Assembly: GCA_019186825.1 (NCBI GenBank)
Contig: JABARP010000002.1
Coordinates: forward strand, 112,075-176,074
Length of the DNA: 64,000 bases
Direction of reading: 5' to 3'
Source of the DNA: Pyrinomonadaceae bacterium
GTDB taxonomy: Bacteria > Acidobacteriota > Blastocatellia > Pyrinomonadales > Pyrinomonadaceae
Shown here: positions 53,284-61,369 of the stretch, in pieces
Numbering within the stretch: the stretch's first letter is position 1
How the letters are laid out: each line of letters opens with the position of its first letter
The notes under the pieces: generated by a model
Database searches by the model: none
Told to the model about the DNA's origin: nothing
Seen by the model: the letters and a program-made list of their open reading frames with translations, nothing else
Program-made: the position numbers and the translations under genes

Positions 53284-56091
53284 ATGCCAGTTAATTCATT
53301 TGCAGATAAATTAGTAAAAAAAATCTTCGGCACGTCAAGCGACGTCTTCCTGAAGAAGGTTCAGTCCACAATAAAGGAGATCGAGAATTGGGAGCCTACG
53401 ATGAAGGCGATGTCCGACGACACGCTGAAGGCTCAGACGCCTAAATTCAAGGCGATGATCCAGGATCATCTCGAAGGTATCGAAGACAAAGAGGCTCGCC
53501 GCAAAGCCGAGCAGGAGATCCTGAACGAGATCTTGCCTGAGGCATTCGCAACCGTGCGGGAAGCGTCGGTACGCGTTACCGGAATGCGGCATTTCGACGT
53601 TCAGATGATCGGCGGCGTCGCCCTTCACCAGGGCCGTATCGCTGAGATGCGTACGGGTGAAGGCAAAACGCTCGTCGCAACTTTGCCATCGTACCTGAAT
53701 GCTCTCACAGGCCGCGGCGTCCACATCGTAACCGTCAACGATTACCTTGCATCGCGTGACGCGGAGTGGATGGGCCGCATACACAAATTCCTGGGCCTCA
53801 CGGTCGGCTGCATCCAGAATGACCTCGATGACGTTGAGCGAAAGGAAGCCTACGCGGCCGACATTACGTACGGCACGAACAACGAATTCGGCTTCGATTA
53901 TCTTCGCGACAATATGAAGTTCGATGTCGAATCGCTTGTCCAACGCGACCACTATTTCGCGATCGTTGACGAGGTCGATTCGATCCTTATCGACGAAGCC
54001 CGTACGCCGCTCATCATCTCGGGTGCATCCGACGAAGCGACCGACAAGTACTACACGGCGAATCAGATCATTCCGCATCTCGAACGCGGCGAAAAGGATG
54101 AGGAAACAAAGGTTACGACGGGCGATTATCTTCTCGATGAGAAGAATCATTCATCCGTTCTGACCGAACAGGGCGTTTCGAAGGCGGAGAAACTTCTTGG
54201 TGTCTCAAATCTTTACGATCCTGCGAATATGGATCTGCTCCATTGCGTCGAGCAGGCACTCAAGGCACACACTCTCTACAAACTCGACCATCACTACGTC
54301 GTCCAGGACGGCGAGGTCATAATCGTCGATGACTTCACCGGCCGCCTGATGCACGGACGCCGTTGGTCCGACGGGCTTCATCAGGCTGTCGAAGCAAAAG
54401 AGGGTGTAAAGATCGAGCGCGAGAACCAGACTCTTGCAACGATCACCTTGCAGAACTACTTCCGTATGTACGAAAAGCTCGGCGGCATGACAGGTACTGC
54501 CGAAACCGAAGCCGAAGAGTTCAACGAGGTTTACGGCCTCGACGTCGTCGCCATTCCGACGAATCGTCCGATGGTCCGCAAAGACGCACCCGACGCGATC
54601 TATCGCACACTTCCCGAAAAATGGGATGCCGTTGTCGATGAGATCAAAGAGCTTCATGCAAAAGGCAGGCCGGTTCTTGTCGGTACCGTCTCGGTCGAAA
54701 ATTCTGAGCTTATATCGAGCAAGCTCAAGGCGGCGGGTGTGCCGCACAATGTTCTTAACGCGAAATATCACGAACGCGAAGCCGAGATCATTGCACAGGC
54801 AGGCCGCAAAGGTGCGGTTACGATCGCGACCAACATGGCCGGCCGCGGTACCGATATTTTGCTCGGCGGCAATCCGGAATCGCTTGCACGCGATTATCTG
54901 AAACGTCAAGAGATCAATCCTGACGAGGCAACCGAGGAACAGTTCGAAGCAGAACTCGCCAAGGCAAAGCGCGTGGTCGAGGAAGAGGCAAAAGAGGTTC
55001 AGGCGGTCGGCGGCCTTCACATTCTCGGCACCGAACGCCACGAATCCAGACGCATCGACAATCAGCTTCGCGGCCGTGCAGGCCGTCAGGGCGATCCCGG
55101 AAGCTCACGCTTCGTGCTCTCGCTCGAAGACGATCTGATGCGTATCTTTGCGGGCGACAAGGTTCGTTCGATGATGGAATGGCTCGGAATGGAGAAAGGC
55201 ATGGCGATCGAATCGCGTACCGTTTCGAAACAGATCGAGCGTGCGCAAGGAGCGGTCGAAGCCCGTAACTTCGAAACACGCAAGCATGTCCTCAAATACG
55301 ACGACGTTATGAACCGCCAGCGTGAGACGATCTACAGTCTCCGTCGGCAGTTGATGTTCGAACCGGAGCATCGCGAATATCTTCTCGGCGATTCCGGAGT
55401 CGCACGCGATCTGCTCCACGATCTGACCGATCACTTCCTGGCGCTGACGACCGCACCCGACAAATGGGACGTGGATACGTACGCGGCCGAGATCGAAAGT
55501 ATCTATGCCCTCGATCCGGCGGCGGACGCCGAGGTCGATTTCAAAACAATGAGCCCGGACAGCATCCAGGAGGCGATCTGGAAGACGGCGTCTGCCCGTT
55601 ACGCTGCGAAAGAAAAGCTCGCGGGCGAAGAAAGTCTTCGGGCCTATGAGCGTTATATTATGCTCAACATCATCGACTCGCAGTGGAAAGATCACCTGCT
55701 CTCGATCGACCACGTCAAACAAGGCATCGGCCTCGTCGGTTACGGCCAGAAGGATCCGCTCGTCGAGTACAAAAAGCAGTCGTTCGATATGTTCCAGGAT
55801 ATGCTCGACCGCATCGATACGAACACGACGAAGGCGCTCTTCAACCTCGAGATCATCACACGCGACGAGCAGGAGGAACGCGAACGCCTCGAACGCCTTG
55901 AAATGCAGCGTTCACGCAAACAGGCCGCGGGAATGGCGTTCACGGGTGCGATGGCTTCGGCCGACGCGGCCGGAGCCGAGGCCGCACGCCACACGCCGTA
56001 CGTTCGCGACACGCCGAAGATGAAACCGAACGACCCGTGCTATTGCGGCTCCGGCAAGAAGTTCAAGAAATGTCACGGGGCCGGTGTCTAA
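53284..56091 (+). CDS. secA: protein translocase subunit SecA
   Basis: A 935-aa ATPase motor that drives preproteins through SecYEG. It begins MPVNSFADKLVKKIFG (ATG 53284, with AAGGA 6 nt upstream; a longer reading from 53203 is unlikely). Features: MRTGEGKTLVATL (Walker A), VDEVDSILIDEARTPLIISG (DEAD-type box), GTDILLGGNPE, and GRAGRQGDPGSS in the second motor domain. The C-terminus carries the zinc SEC-C motif NDPCYCGSGKKFKKCHG. Length and motifs match standard SecA. Confidence 0.98.
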   Translation: MPVNSFADKLVKKIFGTSSDVFLKKVQSTIKEIENWEPTMKAMSDDTLKAQTPKFKAMIQDHLEGIEDKEARRKAEQEILNEILPEAFATVREASVRVTGMRHFDVQMIGGVALHQGRIAEMRTGEGKTLVATLPSYLNALTGRGVHIVTVNDYLASRDAEWMGRIHKFLGLTVGCIQNDLDDVERKEAYAADITYGTNNEFGFDYLRDNMKFDVESLVQRDHYFAIVDEVDSILIDEARTPLIISGASDEATDKYYTANQIIPHLERGEKDEETKVTTGDYLLDEKNHSSVLTEQGVSKAEKLLGVSNLYDPANMDLLHCVEQALKAHTLYKLDHHYVVQDGEVIIVDDFTGRLMHGRRWSDGLHQAVEAKEGVKIERENQTLATITLQNYFRMYEKLGGMTGTAETEAEEFNEVYGLDVVAIPTNRPMVRKDAPDAIYRTLPEKWDAVVDEIKELHAKGRPVLVGTVSVENSELISSKLKAAGVPHNVLNAKYHEREAEIIAQAGRKGAVTIATNMAGRGTDILLGGNPESLARDYLKRQEINPDEATEEQFEAELAKAKRVVEEEAKEVQAVGGLHILGTERHESRRIDNQLRGRAGRQGDPGSSRFVLSLEDDLMRIFAGDKVRSMMEWLGMEKGMAIESRTVSKQIERAQGAVEARNFETRKHVLKYDDVMNRQRETIYSLRRQLMFEPEHREYLLGDSGVARDLLHDLTDHFLALTTAPDKWDVDTYAAEIESIYALDPAADAEVDFKTMSPDSIQEAIWKTASARYAAKEKLAGEESLRAYERYIMLNIIDSQWKDHLLSIDHVKQGIGLVGYGQKDPLVEYKKQSFDMFQDMLDRIDTNTTKALFNLEIITRDEQEERERLERLEMQRSRKQAAGMAFTGAMASADAAGAEAARHTPYVRDTPKMKPNDPCYCGSGKKFKKCHGAGV

Positions 56092-56096
56092 AAGAT

Positions 56097-56178
56097 GGAG
56101 GACACTCTGGTCCTCCTAGCGGCTTGCAGTAAAGAATTTTCGAGCTTCGCAAAAAGTGGGGACAGGAATGTCCCCACT
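56097..56178 (+). other. two hairpins just after secA, the second REP-like
   Basis: GGAGGAC (56097-56103) and GTCCTCC (56110-56116) form a 7-bp stem 6 bp past the secA stop. Further on, AGTGGGGACA (56155-56164) and TGTCCCCACT (56169-56178) form a perfect 10-bp stem capped by a GGAA tetraloop, a compact palindrome of the kind found in REP elements. Neither has a T tract. Confidence 0.6.
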
Positions 56179-56195
56179 CCGCACCTCGACCTCGA

Positions 56196-56531
56196 AAAAA
56201 TGTTCCTCAACATGACAAAAATGTTCTACAACTTCAAAAAAATGTTCGGCTACTTCACAAAAATGTTCTAGAACTTCGAAAAAATGTTCGGCTACCTCAA
56301 AAAAATGCTCTAGAACTTCGCAAAAATGTTCCGCTACTGTAAAAGAATGTTCCTCAACTGTAAAAGAATGTTCCTCAACACACCGCGAAAGTTCCTCAAC
56401 GCACCACGAAAGTTCCTCAACACACCACGAAAGTTCCTCAACGCACCGCGAATGTTCGGCTACAGACCACCACAGTTCTCCTGCATACTTTGAAAGTTCG
56501 CCAGCGAACCACGCAAGTTGCTCCGCAAAAT
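56196..56531. repeat. 16 tandem 21-bp degenerate repeats
   Basis: Sixteen consecutive units with an exact 21-bp period. The first nine units are close to AAAAATGTTCxxCxACxxCxx, with GTTC (one GCTC) at position 7-10 of each unit (56202, 56223, 56244 and every 21 bp to 56517); later units drift to ACGAAAGTTCCTCAACxCACC. The period equals 7 codons, so any open frame would be heptad-like: the minus strand reads V-x-E-H-F-x-E through the array and beyond (56119-56733) without a stop, but also without a usable start. It is non-coding by present evidence. The array lies between secA and the Kelch/FG-GAP gene. Confidence 0.85.
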
Positions 56532-56536
56532 GAAAA

Positions 56537-56575
56537 GACTGCCCGGAACTTCGCGGTCCCGGACAGCCCTTTTGT
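56537..56575. terminator. bidirectional terminator after the repeat array
   Basis: CTG-C-CCGG (56539-56546) pairs with CCGG-A-CAG (56559-56566) with two mismatches around an inner AC/GT pair and a short loop. On the + strand it is followed by CCCTTTTGTTGT; on the minus strand by CTTTTCATTTT. It lies 17 bp past the stop of the minus-strand Kelch/FG-GAP gene and is likely its terminator. Confidence 0.65.
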
Positions 56576-56591
56576 TGTCTATGGATCGAGC

Positions 56592-59537
56592 CTAGTTCTG
56601 AGCAGGAAGATATCCTGTCGGAACGGGCTGATCGCTGCCAAGTCCGAAATTCGCAACCACGAATCCGGCAGTTGATCGATTGACGTACCAGACGCCGCCG
56701 CGGTAAACCGCAACATCGTCCTTGCCGTCGCCGTCATAATCGCCCGGCACGGCCACATCACCCGAAGCTCCGAACGGAATGAAGCTGACGCTGCCGTTCG
56801 AGGAATTCAGGATGTACCACGTACCGTTCGACGGACGGAATACCGCAAGATCATCCTTGTCGTCACCGTCGTAGTCGGCCGGAACAAGGCGATCGCCCGT
56901 CGCACCGAACGCGTAGGTGTTCACCTGCGAGCCGGTGGCGTCCATGACATACCATGTGTTCTCCGATGGACGATAGACGGCCAGATTGGCCTTGCCGTCG
57001 CCATCGCTGTCGAGTGCGACCGGAATGTCCGTGCTCGTTCCGAACGGGATGACCAAAGTGGTCTGCCCTTGCGAGCTCCAGATGTACCAGTTGCCATCCG
57101 ACGGACGGAAGACGACCGCATCGGCCTTGCCGTCACCATCGAAATCGCCGGCAACAGGAATGTCTCCTGTCAAACCGTGCGAAATGCCGGTAACCGTAAA
57201 GCCGTTGCTGTTAAGGATGTAGAAGTCGGTAACGCCCGGTGTGTCGTTCGCACGCCATACCGCAAAGTCTGCCTTGCCGTCACCGTCGTAGTCGCCCGGT
57301 ACGATAACGTCGCCCGAAGCACCCCAATGCAGTGCGTTAAAGCCTGCCGTCGATTGCTGCGAGTACCAGTTGCCCTCTGACGGACGGAATACGGAGAGAT
57401 CCGTCTTGCCGTCACCGTCAAAGTCAGCACGCGAAGTAACAGGCGTTGCCGAACCGCCGCAGACATAACCGCTTGTTACGGCCACGTCGTCGATCGCAAT
57501 GCCTGTCGCAGAGACAGAGCTATCGGACGCCATGATCCAGCGGAACTGAACGGACTGTCCCGCCGCCGACGCCGGAAGGTTGACCGACGAGTTGATGAAT
57601 CCATTCGAGTTGCCCGTCCAAGCCTGTCGGCCGCCGATCGGGCTTCCAAAGTTCGTGCTGATCGTGCCGTTATAACCGCCGGACGTAAATGATCCGCCGG
57701 CTGTTACGATATCGGTCCACGAGCCTGAACCGATCTTGATCTCGAAAACAGCACCGTCGAACGTATTCTCGGTGTTGTACGAGTTCTTGAACGAGATCAC
57801 AGAGGCAGGAGATGTGATATTGATCGCCGGAGTCTCAAGGGCCGCGGCGTTCACCGCTCCCGGGTCATTCGCAAACGCTGCGTTCGGAGCCGAGTTATTC
57901 GGCGACGTAACGGTTGTCCACGAGATGCCCGTACCTGACGTCTGGTTGTTGACCCATCCGGTCGGTAAGGTTGGTGGAGTCGAAGTATCAAAATTCTCGG
58001 AGAATGCAGTTTGCAGAACACCGAGATTGTAATTCTTCGAGGCCGAATAGTGCGTACCGCTGCCCGCCGGCACATTCCCGTTGTCAAAGATATCGAACGA
58101 GAGAGTGATCTGGCTTCCGCACGGAGCATCCGCAGGCACCTGGAACGTAAAGTTCTGGGTCGCCGAGGATCCGCCGGCAATAATGCCGTAATTCACCGGG
58201 CCGCTTGGATTAGTTACACCCGCGTTAGCTGCAAGCGTGCCTGTCACGGTGCCCGTAGAGCCGCCGCCGATGTTGTTGACCGTGAGGCTGACCGTAACGG
58301 TCTCGCCAGGATCCGGAACACCGTTCGGGCTTGGGCCGTTATCCGAAACGTAATTGATGGTGCCGGTCAAGTACGGCGAATTCGGATCGATACAGAACAA
58401 ACGCTGGTTGTCGTTCGTTCCGCCAAAACCGCCCGCCGACGATCGACCACCGATGACGTGGAAAGCACCGTTAACGACGGCACCGGTCATACGCGCGCGT
58501 GCCGCCGTCATATCCGGAAGCGTGCTCCACGTGTTGGTCCCCGGATTCCATTGGATAACCGATGCAGACAGATTTGATGTGGACGTTCCGCCCACGTATC
58601 CGCCGGCGATAACCCATCCGCCGTTGTAGGTCGTGACAGACGATGCCGCTCCCCAGCGTGAGACAGGAAGGTCGGCGATCGCAGCGTCGTCCCATGTATT
58701 CGTGCCGGGATCGTAACGGTACGTTTTTACTGACGGTGTAGAGCCGGTTTCCGCGGCAACACCGCCCGCAACGTAAACGTACGTGCCATCAGTATAAGCA
58801 CTCATCCAGCCCTGTGCGACCGGATAAGGAGCACCCGCCGACCAGGTGTTGCTGGAGATGTCGTAGATCTCAAGTGCAGCCGTCGAGCTCGAGCCTCCAC
58901 CCGACGAAACATATCCGCCGACCTTGTAGATCTTCCCATTCAAGTAAACAGCAGCCTGATTCCAGGTCGAGACGCTCGAAGAAGCAAGGGTCGTGTAGTC
59001 GTTCGTGCTTGGGTTGTAACGATAGAGCGAATTAACGCTATCACCGGTCGACACGACGCCGTTCATAATATATGCCGACGTTCCGTCTGAGACAGCGGTC
59101 GGAAATTCAAGAGCGGCCGGCACCGACGCAAGATTGGACCAGGTCGTGCCGTCGTACTTTTGTGCAACGGCGATCATTGCTCCGCCGCCGACGCCCGCAA
59201 ATGTATAAAGGTTATTGCCGATCGCAGTGGTCGCCTGATCCAGGATCGGTTGAGGTGAAACCGCAGCGGCCGTCCATCCGCACGGGCTGCCGCCGACCTG
59301 ATCTGGAATGACAGCCTGCTGCGGGAATGATACCGCATTGGGATCCTGCTTGACCGCGACTTTCTGTGCATTCCTGCTAGCATCCGTGAGGCTCGAATCG
59401 CTTCGGACAGAACGAAGGTCTTGTCCGAGAACGACCGCCGGCATCACTAATGCCATCAATAAAATAAGACTGGTCAATGTGCGCGCTACTTGCCTTGAAA
59501 GCGTCCTTAAGCTTTCAGCGAGCGTAAAATGTTGCAT
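56592..59537 (-). CDS. secreted Kelch-repeat and FG-GAP/VCBS-repeat protein
   Basis: A 981-aa exported protein: signal peptide about residues 1-39 (VVLGQDLR). Residues 100-390 contain about five Kelch blades (NGKIYKVGGYVSSGG, GTYVYVAGGVAA, GGWVIAGGYVGGTS, GAFHVIGGRSS). A CARDB-like segment (SDNGPSPNGVPDPGETVTVSL) and a jelly-roll of choice-of-anchor type follow. The C-terminal 280 residues hold six FG-GAP repeats with DxDGDGKxD calcium loops and FRPSxGxWY. These build two beta-propellers, probably for cell-surface adhesion or binding. A 5' leader of about 165 nt precedes it. Confidence 0.85.
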   Translation of the reverse strand: MQHFTLAESLRTLSRQVARTLTSLILLMALVMPAVVLGQDLRSVRSDSSLTDASRNAQKVAVKQDPNAVSFPQQAVIPDQVGGSPCGWTAAAVSPQPILDQATTAIGNNLYTFAGVGGGAMIAVAQKYDGTTWSNLASVPAALEFPTAVSDGTSAYIMNGVVSTGDSVNSLYRYNPSTNDYTTLASSSVSTWNQAAVYLNGKIYKVGGYVSSGGGSSSTAALEIYDISSNTWSAGAPYPVAQGWMSAYTDGTYVYVAGGVAAETGSTPSVKTYRYDPGTNTWDDAAIADLPVSRWGAASSVTTYNGGWVIAGGYVGGTSTSNLSASVIQWNPGTNTWSTLPDMTAARARMTGAVVNGAFHVIGGRSSAGGFGGTNDNQRLFCIDPNSPYLTGTINYVSDNGPSPNGVPDPGETVTVSLTVNNIGGGSTGTVTGTLAANAGVTNPSGPVNYGIIAGGSSATQNFTFQVPADAPCGSQITLSFDIFDNGNVPAGSGTHYSASKNYNLGVLQTAFSENFDTSTPPTLPTGWVNNQTSGTGISWTTVTSPNNSAPNAAFANDPGAVNAAALETPAINITSPASVISFKNSYNTENTFDGAVFEIKIGSGSWTDIVTAGGSFTSGGYNGTISTNFGSPIGGRQAWTGNSNGFINSSVNLPASAAGQSVQFRWIMASDSSVSATGIAIDDVAVTSGYVCGGSATPVTSRADFDGDGKTDLSVFRPSEGNWYSQQSTAGFNALHWGASGDVIVPGDYDGDGKADFAVWRANDTPGVTDFYILNSNGFTVTGISHGLTGDIPVAGDFDGDGKADAVVFRPSDGNWYIWSSQGQTTLVIPFGTSTDIPVALDSDGDGKANLAVYRPSENTWYVMDATGSQVNTYAFGATGDRLVPADYDGDDKDDLAVFRPSNGTWYILNSSNGSVSFIPFGASGDVAVPGDYDGDGKDDVAVYRGGVWYVNRSTAGFVVANFGLGSDQPVPTGYLPAQN

Positions 59538-59707
59538 TTTCGTTTTCCTCCAATTGACGTAAAGCCGCTTTAACGCCGCAAACAGGGGCGCATTAGAACC
59601 TTTCGGGAAAACGAAAGCTCCGCTAGCGGCAGGAAATGAAACCCTCCAGATCCAAGCGCTGGACCCGGCCGCGAAAGTAAATTAAGAAACAATTAGGGGC
59701 TTTGCGG

Positions 59708-59716
59708 ATTATAGCA
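59708..59716 (-). promoter_or_regulatory. extended -10 promoter for the Kelch/FG-GAP gene
   Basis: On the minus strand TGCTATAAT (59716-59708) is an extended -10 with a perfect TATAAT; the -35 is weak. Transcription from about 59701 would give a leader near 165 nt before the ATG at 59537. That leader contains the hairpin CTTTCG / CGAAAG (59617-59600) and the palindrome CCGCTAGCGG (59620-59629). GGAGG lies 10 nt before the start. Positions 59717-59796 hold no gene. Confidence 0.6.
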
Positions 59717-59796
59717 CAATTTCGCAGAAAACAAGCTGGTCCCCATTTCCCTGAGAGAGAAAAGGGGACTACGGAGGCGAACTTAGAGACGAAATA

Positions 59797-61071
59797 TTAC
59801 TTTTTGAGCTTCTTAAGACTCCCTTGGCCGCTGATCTGCCGGTTTCCGGCAACTTTTTCCATCTGGGTCATTGCCCGCAGGAAGTTCTCACCCAAGACCT
59901 TGCGTATCTGCGCTTCTGTATAACCTCTTCGAAGCATCTCGTAGGTAACGAGCGGCAGATCCTCGACACCGTTCATACCCGCCGGTAAGAATGGTACACC
60001 GTCAAAATCTGAACCGATCCCGACGTGGTCGATCCCGGCGACGTCGCGGATGTGATCGATATGGTCCACGATCCGCGTGTATGGTGTGACATAGATGGGA
60101 TTGTCGGCAAAGAGTTTTCGCTGGGCGGCGGCAAAGCCCTCGGGATCGTCCTTGAATTTTGCTCGCAGGGCATCGATCTGCGGCTTGAGTCGCGCGGCAC
60201 GCTCGTTCTCCTCTTTGTTTGTGCGGCCGTCAAGAAAGGACGGATAGAAGTTCACCATAATGACGCCGCCGTTCTTCGCAACCCGCCGCAGCACTGCATC
60301 GGAAACATTGCGAGTGTGGTCGTTGAGAGCTCTCGCTGACGAATGGGACGCGATTATCGGCGCCGTCGACACGTCCAGAACGTCGTTCATCACCTTCTCA
60401 GAAACGTGAGAGATATCGACGAACATCCCGAGGCGGTTCATCTCCCTGACAACTTCTTTGCCGAAATCCGACAGGCCGTTATTCTTTGGCACATCACCGT
60501 GGGCGTCGGCCCAATCGTGCGAGACATTGTGCGTAAGCGTCATATAACGAACGCCCAGACGATAAAAATCGCGAAGGGCATATAGCGAATTCTCGATCGC
60601 ATAACCGCCTTCGATGCCCATAAGTGCACAGATCTTTCCCTGCTTTTTCGCACGGCGGATATCCGCGGCCGTCGTACACATTGAAAGATCCTTCGGATGG
60701 CGTTCGGCTTCGCGATAGGTCGCATCGATGAGGTCCATTGCACGCCGCATCGCACCACCCGTCTTAAGCGTCGAACCCGAGACATATATCGCGAAGAACT
60801 CTGCCGTCACGCCGCCGTCTTTCAGCCGCGAAATATCCGTGTGGAACGGATCGCCGTCCTTGTGAAACTTCCCTCGTGTGCTGGACGCAAGATCGAGGTC
60901 CTCATCGACCATCGGCGACGTGATGTCGTTGTGTCCGTCGATCACGATCGCACGTTTCTGGATCCTCAACGCCCGCTGCCAAAGGACCGGATCGGCATCT
61001 TTAGGCATCGTCTGAGCAAAACATACGATGCTGACCGTAAGCGTTATTAACAAAGCAGTTATCGTCTTCAT
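59797..61071 (-). CDS. membrane dipeptidase (M19 family)
   Basis: A 424-aa zinc dipeptidase of the renal dipeptidase type, which cleaves dipeptides including D-amino-acid forms. Signal peptide (residues 1-19) ends CFAQT. Zinc ligands are visible: VIDGHNDITSP (His-x-Asp), GIEGGYAIENS (Glu), DISHVSEKVMNDVL (His) and ASHSSARALNDH (His). GVRYMTLTHNVSHDWAD is typical of M19. It is the only gene on this strand between the Kelch/FG-GAP gene and the PAS gene. Confidence 0.93.
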   Translation of the reverse strand: MKTITALLITLTVSIVCFAQTMPKDADPVLWQRALRIQKRAIVIDGHNDITSPMVDEDLDLASSTRGKFHKDGDPFHTDISRLKDGGVTAEFFAIYVSGSTLKTGGAMRRAMDLIDATYREAERHPKDLSMCTTAADIRRAKKQGKICALMGIEGGYAIENSLYALRDFYRLGVRYMTLTHNVSHDWADAHGDVPKNNGLSDFGKEVVREMNRLGMFVDISHVSEKVMNDVLDVSTAPIIASHSSARALNDHTRNVSDAVLRRVAKNGGVIMVNFYPSFLDGRTNKEENERAARLKPQIDALRAKFKDDPEGFAAAQRKLFADNPIYVTPYTRIVDHIDHIRDVAGIDHVGIGSDFDGVPFLPAGMNGVEDLPLVTYEMLRRGYTEAQIRKVLGENFLRAMTQMEKVAGNRQISGQGSLKKLKK

Positions 61072-61204
61072 ATAGTTATGGCGAGCTCCGAGAAATATCC
61101 TTCAATTCGAGGATCCATACCCAAAAAACGAGGCAGATGTCGAATTATCACAGATAAAAAAATGGTGGCTGAAAATCTCCCATTTATGCTACTATTAGAA
61201 GTCG

Positions 61205-61222
61205 CCCGCGTCCAAACGCGGG
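61205..61222. other. GC-rich hairpin upstream of the PAS-GGDEF gene
   Basis: CCCGCGT (61205-61211) and ACGCGGG (61216-61222) form a perfect 7-bp stem with a 4-nt CCAA loop. It lies 148 bp before the PAS gene start, downstream of a possible -10 box (TACTAT near 61190). It could be part of the leader RNA or an operator. The 298-bp gap 61072-61369 shows no credible gene. Confidence 0.4.
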
Positions 61223-61369
61223 GCCTTAGAGATTCCGCAAACCTTCTTTTTTGCAGTCCTTTCTTTTGATCTTATACCTTTCCGGGAACTGACCGACCGG
61301 ATCATATCGATCATTTACCACCACCAACATCTGCTTTTCGAACCTCATATTTGATCTCCCGCTTTTGGC

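Noticed and set aside
55105..55722. 205-codon minus-strand open frame inside secA
   Set aside because: Antisense shadow of a highly conserved gene.
56119..56733. Long minus-strand open frame across the 21-bp repeats (V-x-E-H-F-x-E heptads)
   Set aside because: No ATG, GTG or TTG occurs in its first 180 or so codons and it overlaps the 3' end of the Kelch/FG-GAP gene in another frame, so I do not call it a gene; the pattern is reported as a repeat.
59538..59707. Cyclic-di-GMP (GEMM) riboswitch before the Kelch/FG-GAP gene
   Set aside because: No GEMM core or tetraloop-receptor pattern could be found in the leader.
61078..61269. 63-codon + strand frame upstream of the PAS gene
   Set aside because: No ribosome site, no domain and biased residues; more likely leader sequence.
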